A stretch of DNA of 48,451 nt from assembly GCA_002726935.1 (NCBI GenBank), contig PBTC01000036.1, positions 1-48,451 of the forward strand, read 5' to 3'. The notes under the pieces are model-generated. The model had not been told where the DNA came from. It worked only from the letters and a program-made list of their open reading frames with translations, and did not search any database. The stretch's first letter is position 1, and each line of letters opens with the position of its first letter. Position numbers and translations under genes: made by a program. Positions 23,853 to 31,725 of this stretch are shown here, one piece after another. Source of the DNA: Candidatus Saccharimonadota bacterium (GTDB lineage: Bacteria > Patescibacteriota > Saccharimonadia > Saccharimonadales > Saccharimonadaceae).

Positions 23853-24830
23853 ATGATTGAGCACGAAACAACAGAGAGAGTTTTTCTGTTTTTTAAAGAG
23901 ATGGCAAAACAGCTATCCAATGAGATCATGGAAAGGGTTTCCAGCAAGCGCAAACCCGACGATAAAATCGGACCATTCTTTTTCGTTGGATACCGGCCCA
24001 CGGTCCAATTCAACGGTGGGCATACCCCGCTAGCCACCCCCGTTATCAGGGAGGCTGTAGACAGGGGGTCTGTGCTCCTAGAGAAACGATCGAGGCCTCT
24101 CTTGAGGTTTTTTGTACGTTCTATCCTTGAGGGTGAGGTTGACTCTCTTCAGTATCTCGACGACTTAGAAACCGTACCAGTTAACTTCACATGCCTCGTA
24201 CTTGAGGTGCCAATGAAGGTCTCGGCTACTCAAACAAAGCGATCGTTGGTCATGTCTTTCATGAGCCGAGAGGGCGCCACCATTTCATGTTTTGAGATAC
24301 TCGACGGAAAACGAGCTATCCCTTATTTCCACACTAACAATTATGATCCGGGCTCCGAGTCCGCTGAGCCGACGCTGGCTGGAGATCTTGCCTATGTACA
24401 CAGCAATTTTGAGGTCGGTGCTACCCAGTATCTAGCCAAGGGGCTGCCGTCATATGAATATTTTGTCAGACAGGTCATCCCCGAGTTTTATTTTGCGAAA
24501 CTGAAGGAAATCCCCTCTCACCTAATCAAACTCGTACTTGCAAAGAATGAGTTTACTCGCCTCACTTCATTTCTTTTCTCAAAAGAATTTGAGGAAAAGA
24601 AATACGCCCTTGCTGAGAGCTTGGGTAAGTCTTTCGAAGCTAGGTTCCCCGAGCGATTTGAAAGCCTTTGTGCAGGGCACAACCAGCTTGTGAAAATGTC
24701 GACCAAGACAGGCCTCGAGCATTACGAGATACTGATCAACTGCATGCGCCAGGGTTCTGTGGAGATGAACGCTGATAATTGGTTAACACTGGTGATGGTG
24801 GAATTTTTACTGCGACCAGAGACTTATTGA
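23853..24830 (+). CDS. unknown 325-aa cytosolic protein closing the four-gene cassette
   Basis: No family recognised. The early segment (KIGPFFFVGYRPTVQFNGGH then TPLATPVIREAV) and a middle strand-rich part (VPVNFTCLVLEVPMKVSATQ) precede a helical C-terminus (EILINCMRQGSVEMNADNWL). No signal peptide or membrane helix. It starts 2 nt after the zinc-ribbon gene and ends just before a GC-rich hairpin, so it is the last gene of the unit. Confidence 0.7.
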   Translation: MIEHETTERVFLFFKEMAKQLSNEIMERVSSKRKPDDKIGPFFFVGYRPTVQFNGGHTPLATPVIREAVDRGSVLLEKRSRPLLRFFVRSILEGEVDSLQYLDDLETVPVNFTCLVLEVPMKVSATQTKRSLVMSFMSREGATISCFEILDGKRAIPYFHTNNYDPGSESAEPTLAGDLAYVHSNFEVGATQYLAKGLPSYEYFVRQVIPEFYFAKLKEIPSHLIKLVLAKNEFTRLTSFLFSKEFEEKKYALAESLGKSFEARFPERFESLCAGHNQLVKMSTKTGLEHYEILINCMRQGSVEMNADNWLTLVMVEFLLRPETY

Positions 24831-24869
24831 TTGCCTCCTCCGTAAAGCTTGACCGATGCGCCTTGCTCG

Positions 24870-24897
24870 AGGCGGCTCTATTATTTGGGCCGCCTTT
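24870..24897 (+). terminator. probable intrinsic terminator of the four-gene cassette
   Basis: AGGCGGC (24870-24876) and GCCGCCT (24889-24895) form a 7-bp stem with a short T tract (TTT). It overlaps the 3' end of the convergent lipoprotein gene. Confidence 0.55.
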
Positions 24898-25246
24898 CCT
24901 GGATTTCCCAACCAGAGTTGGTTAGCCGAAAGTATAGGGTTTCTTTGATCGGCTTGAAGTTGCCCTGGAGATCGTACATCCGACCCATGAATCTGCACTC
25001 CGACTCTCTCTTACTGATGTAGTTACATTCGATGGTACGCAAAGATTTTGCAGACATTCTTGCGTAGCGGATGTATTCCTTCTTCACAATGGGCGTAACA
25101 GGAATAATTTCAGCTCTATCTGTTAATTTTTTCTCCATAACCCAGGATGCAATCTCTTGGGCATGGGCCTCAGAAAGCGCCGACGAGCATCCGCCAAGCC
25201 CAAGTTGACAGAGAGCGCCCAACAAAATCCAAGCTAGATTCTTCAT
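24881..25246 (-). CDS. small lipoprotein, first of three with a two-cysteine design
   Basis: 121 aa from ATG 25246 (MKNLAWILLGAL). The signal peptide ends in the lipobox LGLGGC, so Cys19 would be lipidated. The mature part holds a cysteine pair (IECNYISKRESECRF, 12-base-codon gap of eight residues) and ends with YFRLTNSGWEIQERR. The pattern C, spacer, C, then an aromatic-Arg strand and a Trp strand recurs in the lipoproteins at 27187 and 43246. An in-frame ATG at 25258 lies inside the divergent promoter and is less likely. Entry exclusion or a transfer-channel lipoprotein is possible. Confidence 0.75.
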   Translation of the reverse strand: MKNLAWILLGALCQLGLGGCSSALSEAHAQEIASWVMEKKLTDRAEIIPVTPIVKKEYIRYARMSAKSLRTIECNYISKRESECRFMGRMYDLQGNFKPIKETLYFRLTNSGWEIQERRPK

Positions 25247-25290
25247 GGTAAATTGCATACAATAAATTGATGTTGTATAATTTTACCATG
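25244..25290. promoter_or_regulatory. inverted-repeat divergent promoter with apparently leaderless start
   Basis: The segment begins with CATGGTAAA (25244-25252) and ends with its inverse TTTACCATG (25282-25290); ATACAA/TTGTAT form a second pair inside. The outer CATs are the start codons of the two divergent genes. On the plus strand TTGCAT (25253-25258), 17 bp, TATAAT (25276-25281) lies only 6 nt before ATG 25288, so transcription should begin at or next to the ATG. Confidence 0.65.
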
Positions 25291-26049
25291 GAAATTTCAA
25301 TAAAAAAAAGAATCTTTAGAGATCTGCCCGCGACTTTCGTGTTGCCAGGGGTACGGCGATCTGAAAACACACGGTCTATCGAAGCCTGGTTCTCGAGGGC
25401 CTTTCTTGAATTCTCGGGCGATGAGAATGAAACAGAAACCGCATACAGAAGTGTTTTAAAGCTGCCTTTTTTTGATCAAGCTGGCAACTCGCTAACAGAG
25501 GACGAGTTGGCTCCCGCGCTGCTGCTGTTAAAGAGGGCTGCGGCTGCTCAGCCGAACCGACTGTTCGCCTTCATAGATCCTTATTGTGGTTGCGAGGATA
25601 GTGTCCCATTGCCTATAGGCGGCCCCCTTTCGTCTCTTGGGAAAAACATTGTCCATTCGGGGGTGCTACGCGAGCGTCTCTATCCAGAAAAGTTTCCAAT
25701 TTCTATTGCGGTATTGGGCGACGTAGATGAGAACAACGCCGGGGCAGTCTTGGGCGCATTGGAGCGAAGAGTGTCCTCGTCAAAGCAAAGGAAGATTGAA
25801 ATTTGCGTGGCCGCATCAAATCCAGGTGTTTCGATTATCGAGGACATGGCCATGGCTTTGAACATGGATCTGAGGATTTTTCATGTGAATTACGCGGTAA
25901 AACGTCGCTATGCGATTTGGTGCCGAGACGTTAATCTTGCCTGGTTTTGTGGAGAGTATCTCTTGGCCGGGAGTTCAGCTAGGCTCCATCAAGAGGGTAC
26001 CGACTTGACCAGCTTAATAAATCTTCTAAAGCCGGTTCATTTGAAATGA
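25288..26049 (+). CDS. unknown 253-aa protein, first gene of a three-gene cassette
   Basis: ATG 25288 (MEISIKKRIFRDL) is chosen because the TATAAT box ends 6 nt earlier; a longer frame would start upstream of the transcription start. No family recognised with certainty. The C-terminal half (FPISIAVLGDVDENNAGAVL, then IEICVAASNPGVSIIEDMA) alternates strands and helices and could be a Rossmann-like nucleotide or ligand-binding fold. A Cys pair (YCGC, about 102-105) stands near the middle. The stop overlaps the next ATG (ATGA). Confidence 0.65.
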   Translation: MEISIKKRIFRDLPATFVLPGVRRSENTRSIEAWFSRAFLEFSGDENETETAYRSVLKLPFFDQAGNSLTEDELAPALLLLKRAAAAQPNRLFAFIDPYCGCEDSVPLPIGGPLSSLGKNIVHSGVLRERLYPEKFPISIAVLGDVDENNAGAVLGALERRVSSSKQRKIEICVAASNPGVSIIEDMAMALNMDLRIFHVNYAVKRRYAIWCRDVNLAWFCGEYLLAGSSARLHQEGTDLTSLINLLKPVHLK

Positions 26050-27197
26050 ATGCTCCCCGATTAGAAAACTTGGTTCTGCGCCCTCCTTATGTAGATCGAG
26101 TCGAAAAACTGATTACTGAGGCTAAGCTGTGCCCTAAAGGCTTAATTATGTCAGGTCCATCGCTGTCCAGAGCCATATTAAGTGCGAGAAATGGACGTGT
26201 CTCACTTGCCGAGGCTGGGTCATCATTTTGCTTCTATGCTGTAAGGAACTTCAGCGACTCCCGTCGTCCGGGCGCGGTAAGCGTTGTGCCTACGTTCTCT
26301 AGTGACTCACCGGACTCTATTTTTGTTGGATTAAGGCTTTTTGCTTTCAATCGGGTTCCGGTAGGTTATCAGTCAGAACCCTCCGATCTGCATGACGCCT
26401 TTGCGCTAGCTCTAGCCATGCCATTTGATTCTTTGTCGGTTACCTATTGCGGAACGACTCAAAAGATTATTTATACGGAGGGCTTTGAGGAATGGTTGCT
26501 GTCAGTCAGATCGGCCCCGGTCCCAATGGTGGAGTTCTTGGATTTATCATGTTCAGAGCCGCCCCGCACCCCTTCCAGAAACGTGATCAGCGCTTATTAT
26601 AAAATCCAAAAAATCGCTGCAGTTTATGGCGCCCATGAGCCTTGCAGCTTGCAGCCTTGGCTTTCATCTTTTATAAAAGTAAGCGAGCAAACAAGGGATC
26701 AAGTTCTTAGGGAAAACGGAGATTCCGAGAAATCCTTTGGGGGGATCGTGAAGCAATTACCAGATCTCCGCGGATTAACTTATGTTCAAAGACTTTTTCT
26801 TCTCAAGACAGTAGCCCTGAGAAACTTGCTTTGTAGTGACAAAGTAAGCGGTGTTGGGCTTTTCAATCACATAAAGAATGTAGGTTCTGCAAAGCTCAAG
26901 CTTGGTGCAAATAAACTAGATTGGTCAAGCCCCAAAGAAGTCATTGATATCCTCGGTAGCTGCTTTAACCTAAATTATTTCTGCGGCAATGAAGACGATC
27001 GACCTTACGCCAATGCTCACCATGAAATCGTAGCAAAGTATCCGGCCCTTATCGCTGGATGCGCGAGATCTACTCAGGAAAAATTTGGAGCCACGCTGTC
27101 TCGTAATCTGACGCTCGCTCATGCCCAAGCAGGATCCCTAGTTGGGCTTCTGAACGAACCCTTGTACTTAAAAATTTGGAGGCTCTATGAGGTCTAG
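26046..27197 (+). CDS. unknown 383-aa protein of the three-gene cassette
   Basis: No family recognised. No signal peptide or clear membrane helix. Distinct parts are a front region (CPKGLIMSGPSLSRAILSAR), a central SDSIFVGLRLFAFNRVPVGY-like strand region and a helical rear (LRGLTYVQRLFLLKTVALRN). The start codon overlaps the previous stop, and the next gene begins 11 nt before this one ends, so the three genes are translated as a unit. Being cytosolic and coupled to a lipoprotein gene, it may belong to an envelope-linked complex. Confidence 0.7.
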   Translation: MNAPRLENLVLRPPYVDRVEKLITEAKLCPKGLIMSGPSLSRAILSARNGRVSLAEAGSSFCFYAVRNFSDSRRPGAVSVVPTFSSDSPDSIFVGLRLFAFNRVPVGYQSEPSDLHDAFALALAMPFDSLSVTYCGTTQKIIYTEGFEEWLLSVRSAPVPMVEFLDLSCSEPPRTPSRNVISAYYKIQKIAAVYGAHEPCSLQPWLSSFIKVSEQTRDQVLRENGDSEKSFGGIVKQLPDLRGLTYVQRLFLLKTVALRNLLCSDKVSGVGLFNHIKNVGSAKLKLGANKLDWSSPKEVIDILGSCFNLNYFCGNEDDRPYANAHHEIVAKYPALIAGCARSTQEKFGATLSRNLTLAHAQAGSLVGLLNEPLYLKIWRLYEV

Positions 27198-27588
27198 ATG
27201 GGTCTTGAACGTAGTCGCCTCTCTGGTGCCTTTTTTGATGGTTGGATGCTCGAACTCGCTTGACTCCGATGAGGCAGCGGTCATTTTTAATGAGCACAAC
27301 GACCTCTACACCTACAATCTAGTAGCCGAAGCTCTGGAGAGGGGAGATCCCTCGGCAGCCCGAGATGCGGTGAGGAAAAGAAATTTCTTAAAACAGGCGA
27401 TAAAGATCTCTGATTGCGACGCCGTCGATGGCCGGGGTCCGGACGCAGAGAGTTTTGATTACGTGAAGTGTGTGGCAACGCTCCCTGCCACCAAGCTCAG
27501 TCCAGAGTCGGTGAGTGAGCTGCTTTTCTCTCGCGCAAAAGATTCAGAATCTTGGGTTTTCCTAAAAACAGTAGCGAAACCCCAATAA
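27187..27588 (+). CDS. small lipoprotein, second of three with a two-cysteine design
   Basis: 133 aa. The signal peptide ends FLMVGC, giving a lipidated Cys21. The mature part is helical at first (LYTYNLVAEALERGD), then has the pair ISDCDAVDG ... DYVKCVATL, followed by LLFSRAKDSESWVFLKT. This layout matches the lipoproteins at 24881 and 43246 although overall identity is low. It ends the three-gene cassette. A hairpin without a T tract lies 31 nt downstream. Confidence 0.75.
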   Translation: MRSRWVLNVVASLVPFLMVGCSNSLDSDEAAVIFNEHNDLYTYNLVAEALERGDPSAARDAVRKRNFLKQAIKISDCDAVDGRGPDAESFDYVKCVATLPATKLSPESVSELLFSRAKDSESWVFLKTVAKPQ

Positions 27589-27618
27589 TGATCGACAAAT
27601 AGTAATCCTAGAGTAAAT

Positions 27619-27636
27619 ATACTGTTGTCACAGTAT
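27619..27636. other. hairpin between convergent genes
   Basis: ATACTGT (27619-27625), four-base loop, ACAGTAT (27630-27636). It sits between two converging genes without a T tract, so it is a weak terminator or mRNA-end stabiliser rather than a promoter operator. The rest of 27589-27696 holds no supported frame. Confidence 0.35.
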
Positions 27637-27696
27637 CCTTCATTTGGTAGATTGTTAAACAAGTTTACAAGCCGGATTGTGAAAATGTACCAACCA

Positions 27697-27876
27697 TCAC
27701 CTGTGAAAAAGTTTCTCTATTAGCCCCGCGAGATCAATTCTCTGTTCCCAGAAAGGAATGATCGCGAAAAAGAAAGACAGGGCCAAGAAGGGGGCCGCAG
27801 CGGCAATAGTGAAGATTGAATAAACAAGGGCGCCCAAGACGCCAAAGAAAATAGAAAGAGTGCTTTTGATTTTCAA
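27697..27876 (-). CDS. small 59-aa membrane protein
   Basis: I take TTG 27876 as start because AGGAG lies seven bases upstream; the longer frame from ATG 27924 would run through the divergent promoter and has no ribosome-binding site. The product has two hydrophobic stretches (FFGVLGALVYSIFTIAAAAP and FLALSFFFAIIPF) joined by a short turn, and a charged C-terminus (IEKLFHR). Small two-helix proteins of this kind can be toxins, holin-like or complex stabilisers; nothing here decides. The start region is divergent from the 295-aa gene. Confidence 0.6.
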   Translation of the reverse strand: MKIKSTLSIFFGVLGALVYSIFTIAAAAPFLALSFFFAIIPFWEQRIDLAGLIEKLFHR

Positions 27877-27891
27877 AGTGAATCTCCTAAA

Positions 27892-27920
27892 TTGACTTTT
27901 GTAATTTTTTCGTTTATAAT
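27892..27920 (+). promoter_or_regulatory. near-consensus sigma70 promoter of the 295-aa gene
   Basis: TTGACT (27892-27897), 17-bp spacer, TATAAT (27915-27920), 27 bp upstream of ATG 27948. The strongest promoter match in the window. Confidence 0.8.
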
Positions 27921-27947
27921 ACATAAAAACTTACAAAAAGACAAGCC

Positions 27948-28835
27948 ATGAATTACCAAGCCTACAAGTACTCAGATAAAACAGATGGTAGCCCTTCGCT
28001 GCAGTTCTTGCGCGCGCAGATGAAGAGTTACGTTGGCTCCAGGCCTGAAGGAATGAGTGAGGAAGCCTTTGTTATATCGAAGTACGTCAATTTGCTTCGC
28101 GACAGGGTGATAACTAAGCTCTCCTCCCTTCGGACTCGACGTAAAGATTTTTCCGTAATGCTGACCGGTTTGATGAATTTAGATCCAACCGTCACGTCTT
28201 CTGTAGTTTCTCATATGGTAAAGGACCGAGATCTCTCGAAGGAGGATCGGAACCTTATATTGGCTGCCTCGGCTTTGTCTAACTATGTCAACTCCCCGTC
28301 AGCGGAGAGCCTTCGTCTTTTGGATACCGCGGCATTGCGCGAGCATGCAGGAAGGTTCGCTCTTCCTGGTGAAAACGGCCTAGGCTCGAACTCGATGAGT
28401 CGGGCTCTCTTTTATTCCAGTACTCTCGATGTGATGGAATTGTTGAAGCGTAGGAGCCCCTCGCACTATGAGCAAATTCACCGTGGCAGCTTCACTTTGG
28501 CTCTCCGTAATGCGAATGTGATCATGAAGGCTCAGAATATGCCTCCTGAGAAGCGCCATGAGTTTGTTCGTTGCTTGGTGTGGAGTACGAGGATCATGCT
28601 CTTGAAAGAGTTCTTTTCTGCGAGCACGGATCACTTTTTGGTAAGCCTAGGGAGCTTCAATGCGAAAGCGCACGATTATATCTCAAGGGGTGAAGGCCTA
28701 TGGTCGGCAGATTTAGGTTTCCAGTTAAACCTACCTAAGTTTGAAGACCATGAGCTACTTGACCTTTCGTCGTATGACCTTAATTTCTGGGATCATCAGC
28801 CGCTAGAGAAGTTAGCTAAAAGCTTAACGAACTAG
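27948..28835 (+). CDS. unknown 295-aa helical protein behind a strong promoter
   Basis: No family recognised. The protein looks all-helical (KYVNLLRDRVITKLSSLRTR, LTGLMNLDPTVTSSVVSHMV, LFYSSTLDVMELLKRRSPSH), without signal peptide or membrane span. The C-terminal 40 residues are acidic and leucine-rich (DHELLDLSSYDLNFWDHQPL). Its near-consensus promoter predicts high expression. The 3' end overlaps the convergent 136-aa gene by 20 nt. Abundant plasmid proteins of unknown role include nucleoid or establishment proteins, but this one lacks an obvious basic surface. Confidence 0.7.
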   Translation: MNYQAYKYSDKTDGSPSLQFLRAQMKSYVGSRPEGMSEEAFVISKYVNLLRDRVITKLSSLRTRRKDFSVMLTGLMNLDPTVTSSVVSHMVKDRDLSKEDRNLILAASALSNYVNSPSAESLRLLDTAALREHAGRFALPGENGLGSNSMSRALFYSSTLDVMELLKRRSPSHYEQIHRGSFTLALRNANVIMKAQNMPPEKRHEFVRCLVWSTRIMLLKEFFSASTDHFLVSLGSFNAKAHDYISRGEGLWSADLGFQLNLPKFEDHELLDLSSYDLNFWDHQPLEKLAKSLTN

Positions 28836-29226
28836 CCTTTTTCTGAGTGTTTTGACAGGCATTGTAGGCGTCGTCCGAAAACGACTCGACTGGTGTATTT
28901 AGGACCTTTTCGATTAGAGACTGTAGCAACTCGGTCTCTTTCTGGTTTAAGAGGCCCAGGGGCTTCAATATAGAACTCACCGAGTCAATTTTAGAGACCA
29001 GTGATCTAACCCTGTTGACCGGTGTGTCGGTCATCGGCATGGGGGCCCAACCGATGAAATCCTTTTTGTTTCCGCTGTTTAGTAACGCAAATACAGCCGA
29101 GTTGCCGGGGTTTAAACAAATTAACTTCGAGGCATTGGGAGCTTTCGACATGTCCATTCTGTAGAGCACGTCGCAGGATGATAGGTAGCCCTTTGCTTCG
29201 GCGATTTTTATTGCTTCTGGTTTCAT
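28816..29226 (-). CDS. unknown 136-aa protein
   Basis: No family recognised. AAGGAG stands at good distance from ATG 29226. The protein starts with a helix (EAIKIAEAKGYLSSCDVLYR), has a central GNSAVFALLNSGNKKDFIGW segment, and ends with helices (LLNQKETELLQSLIEKVLNT). Three cysteines are scattered. It shares the 29227-29372 intergenic stretch with the divergent 172-aa gene. Confidence 0.65.
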   Translation of the reverse strand: MKPEAIKIAEAKGYLSSCDVLYRMDMSKAPNASKLICLNPGNSAVFALLNSGNKKDFIGWAPMPMTDTPVNRVRSLVSKIDSVSSILKPLGLLNQKETELLQSLIEKVLNTPVESFSDDAYNACQNTQKKASSLSF

Positions 29227-29326
29227 GATCGATCTCCTTTAGCAACAATTTAATTTACCTTTGTCATGGCTCAAAGATAAATGCATAAACAAAATGCAGT
29301 GGTGTATTCAGTGATCGTTAATTTCT

Positions 29327-29354
29327 TTGCTGTCAATGGATGGCGAAATACAAT
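29327..29354 (+). promoter_or_regulatory. promoter of the 172-aa / 253-aa gene pair
   Basis: TTGCTG (29327-29332), 16-bp spacer, TACAAT (29349-29354), followed by AAGGA before ATG 29373. Confidence 0.55.
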
Positions 29355-29372
29355 TAAGAGACCAAACAAGGA

Positions 29373-29891
29373 ATGAGTATGAGAACATCAATTGAATCTG
29401 TAGACGTCGATGAAGTTGTATCCAAGATCCACTGTGAGGTGGAAGAGATTGACAGGCAGCTCGAGACCATAAAAAGTTACCTTAAGGACCCTGGAGTTGT
29501 TGAAATAGCCCAGGGCGGGGTTCGCGGTTTTTCATACTGCATTCACCTGTATTACAGCCTGGAAAACACGTTCCAGCCGGAAGATCCCGAAAAGTTTTAC
29601 GGCATCCCTCCGGGTGATTTGTTTCGGCACCTTGATGACCGATCAAAAAGCACTAACACGCCGTTGATAAACCTCTGCGGCGATTCATTGATACGCTACA
29701 TTGAGCCGCTAAACCCTAATTGGCACGAGGGGCTAGAAATGTCAGCAAATGAATTGCTTAAGTCCACCGCCAAGAAAATCGAGGGCCTTCAGAAGATGAC
29801 GCGTTCACTTCCCTTGAATATGGGGGATGAGGGTATTGTCGCCAGTCTGAGCGCCGAGGCACCGAAAAAACAAAACAGCATGGGCCTATAG
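29373..29891 (+). CDS. unknown 172-aa protein
   Basis: AAGGA lies 4 nt before ATG 29373; ATG 29379 two codons later is possible too. No family recognised. A front coiled-coil-like helix (VVSKIHCEVEEIDRQLETIK) leads into a mixed part (GGVRGFSYCIHLYYSLENTF then FYGIPPGDLFRHLDD), and a helical rear follows. It is followed after only 7 nt by the 253-aa gene, so both are probably one transcript. Confidence 0.65.
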   Translation: MSMRTSIESVDVDEVVSKIHCEVEEIDRQLETIKSYLKDPGVVEIAQGGVRGFSYCIHLYYSLENTFQPEDPEKFYGIPPGDLFRHLDDRSKSTNTPLINLCGDSLIRYIEPLNPNWHEGLEMSANELLKSTAKKIEGLQKMTRSLPLNMGDEGIVASLSAEAPKKQNSMGL

Positions 29892-29898
29892 ATTGCGG

Positions 29899-30660
29899 AT
29901 GCATCGCCACTCTCTTCTTGTTCGTGCAGAGGACTTCTCTCTGGCTTCGAGGTCCTTTTTAAAGGGCGTCTGCTATCGACGTGCTGCAGAATTGCTAATT
30001 GCTCGGCCTTGTAACCGCCTCCGCCCCTGGTTTTGCTGGGATATTGAGTTGGAGTTAATCGTTATTCTCGGTCGAGCCATGTCGACAGTAGAAAGGGCGC
30101 GTCCAGATTCCTTAAAGAAGGCGGCGTTAGATGTGTGCTCGGGTTCAATCAAAGCTATCGCAAACCTAGAGGGGGCTGACAAGATTAAGGAAGCTATTGC
30201 TAGGGTCCGGGTTAATTTGAAGAAGCAGCCTAAGCCTATGTCCGCCTTAACCGCGATGTCGATCATAGAAGGATATGAGGCAGTACTGATCGATTTGAGG
30301 AACATTACGAGCCAACATATGCTAGACAGATGTGCAGCTTTAATGTGGTTGTCTGAGGAAACCTCAAGTTCTTCCTTTGTGGATTCGTGCATCAGCACTT
30401 CCGATTGGTCACCCGAATACCTTGCCGCGGCCGTGGATCAGTCTGCCATGGTCTTGGGGCCCTCATTTTTATCAGGGGCTTTGACAGATCTCGTGGCCGC
30501 CCTGGTGGTGCTAAACGATTTCCCACTTGATGACGCCTCCCTTTATCCCGAAGAGCCAGAATCCCTGCTTGATATTGACAGACACAAGTTGATTCAAGCC
30601 ATAGCGGGGGTCAACAATGATCTGCCGGGGGTTTTTAGAGGCAAACTCGCGCCGCAATAA
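29899..30660 (+). CDS. unknown 253-aa protein
   Basis: ATG 29899 (MHRHSLLVRAEDF) is taken as start; a TTG two codons earlier is equally close to the previous stop. No family recognised. It is helical throughout (IKEAIARVRVNLKKQPKPMS, MSIIEGYEAVLIDLRNITSQ), with a hydrophobic C-terminal helix (LSGALTDLVAALVVLNDFPL) that is probably buried rather than membrane-spanning. It converges with the 144-aa gene with one base between the stops. Confidence 0.65.
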   Translation: MHRHSLLVRAEDFSLASRSFLKGVCYRRAAELLIARPCNRLRPWFCWDIELELIVILGRAMSTVERARPDSLKKAALDVCSGSIKAIANLEGADKIKEAIARVRVNLKKQPKPMSALTAMSIIEGYEAVLIDLRNITSQHMLDRCAALMWLSEETSSSSFVDSCISTSDWSPEYLAAAVDQSAMVLGPSFLSGALTDLVAALVVLNDFPLDDASLYPEEPESLLDIDRHKLIQAIAGVNNDLPGVFRGKLAPQ

Positions 30661-30661
30661 C

Positions 30662-31096
30662 TCAAGAGAAAATCTTTGGTTTCAGCTCCAGCTCACATAA
30701 AGCCTTTTGTGAAATCCCGGAAATCAACCCTAAAATTTCTTTATTGACAGACTCTACAAAAACACGAGAGTGTTTTGATGTAATCAAAAGATCACTATCT
30801 TTAAGCTCGATTGGGGCCTTAAGCACGGCGAGCGCCCCTCTAGCCTTCCAGTCCTTAAACAGCGCCTTGGCAGCAATGCCAGTGATCGCCTTAAATGGCG
30901 TGAAGGACCCTAATTTGACGTCTGCCAGGGCGCCATGGAAATCAACACCGTGTAATGTAGATCTGAGCAATGGCTCGAGTTCGTCGACAAACACACCATC
31001 AATAGTGGATTCGGTCTCTCCACCTATGAACTTTGCCATAGCAACGACAAGTGACCTATTTTGACAATCGAACGCTTTGTTTTTTGAGAGTCGCAT
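30662..31096 (-). CDS. unknown 144-aa protein
   Basis: No family recognised. It is soluble and mixed alpha/beta. The middle reads HGALADVKLGSFTPFKAITG and the end EILGLISGISQKALCELELK. AAAGAG lies just before ATG 31096. The 200-nt stretch between this gene and the divergent gene at 31297 holds an AAAAAGATCTTTTT palindrome (31227-31240) but no frame or convincing promoter. Confidence 0.6.
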   Translation of the reverse strand: MRLSKNKAFDCQNRSLVVAMAKFIGGETESTIDGVFVDELEPLLRSTLHGVDFHGALADVKLGSFTPFKAITGIAAKALFKDWKARGALAVLKAPIELKDSDLLITSKHSRVFVESVNKEILGLISGISQKALCELELKPKIFS

Positions 31097-31296
31097 GCTC
31101 TTTCTTTAGAAATGTGGATCCCTAAATCTATCAATTTCTTGGTGAAACTGGAACTCAATATGCGCTTGAATAAGCACTTGCTCATGAGCGCTGACGTCTA
31201 CTCCTCAAGAAGAACAAAGTCTCTTTGAAAAAGATCTTTTTTCCCCCCGCGAAAAAAAATGCACAGTAAAATCAAAGAAACAAACAAGGAATAAAC

Positions 31297-31632
31297 ATGT
31301 GGATTTTCTTTGAGCCTGCTAGGCTGTATCTGAATCGTACAACCGTACCGGAGAAATTGAGGGTTGCCGGCTTCTGTGACAACTGGGGCCCAGTAAGAGA
31401 TACAGACATTGAAGATTGGGCGGTGGATATTGACCTCTCAGATTTTGAAGAAAGCGAACTTGTATCACTGTTTGATGATGTCCCATTCGCATTGAGTTTC
31501 CAGCAACTAAAGGAAATCAAAACCAAACAATACGAACAGAAGTTCGATATCATTTGTGCGGCACGTCTATTTCAGCGATGTCACCAAGAAGCAGTTTTCG
31601 AAGAGCAGTCGGTGTTCATTGGAGCTCGTTAA
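31297..31632 (+). CDS. unknown 111-aa acidic protein
   Basis: AAGGA precedes ATG 31297 at good spacing. No family recognised. The front half is strand-like and aromatic (MWIFFEPARLYLNRTTVPEK, VAGFCDNWGPVRD). The middle is acidic (DIEDWAVDIDLSDFEESELV), and the rear is a basic helix (LKEIKTKQYEQKFDIICAAR). The acidic stretch gives a DNA-mimic-like charge pattern, though the protein is small. A GU-containing hairpin (31629-31654) begins at its stop codon without a T tract. Confidence 0.6.
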   Translation: MWIFFEPARLYLNRTTVPEKLRVAGFCDNWGPVRDTDIEDWAVDIDLSDFEESELVSLFDDVPFALSFQQLKEIKTKQYEQKFDIICAARLFQRCHQEAVFEEQSVFIGAR

Positions 31633-31725
31633 GTGGTATCCATGTGCCGCTTAAGTAAGTACGAAAAAGCTTCTTAACTCATCCATCCGAAATTATCCTT
31701 TAGAGATCGTCTCTAGGGGAAAAAT

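Noticed and set aside
27619-27636. LexA-like box (CTGT...ACAG)
   Set aside because: The gap between CTGT and ACAG is four bases, not eight as in the usual proteobacterial SOS box, and the site lies between converging genes.
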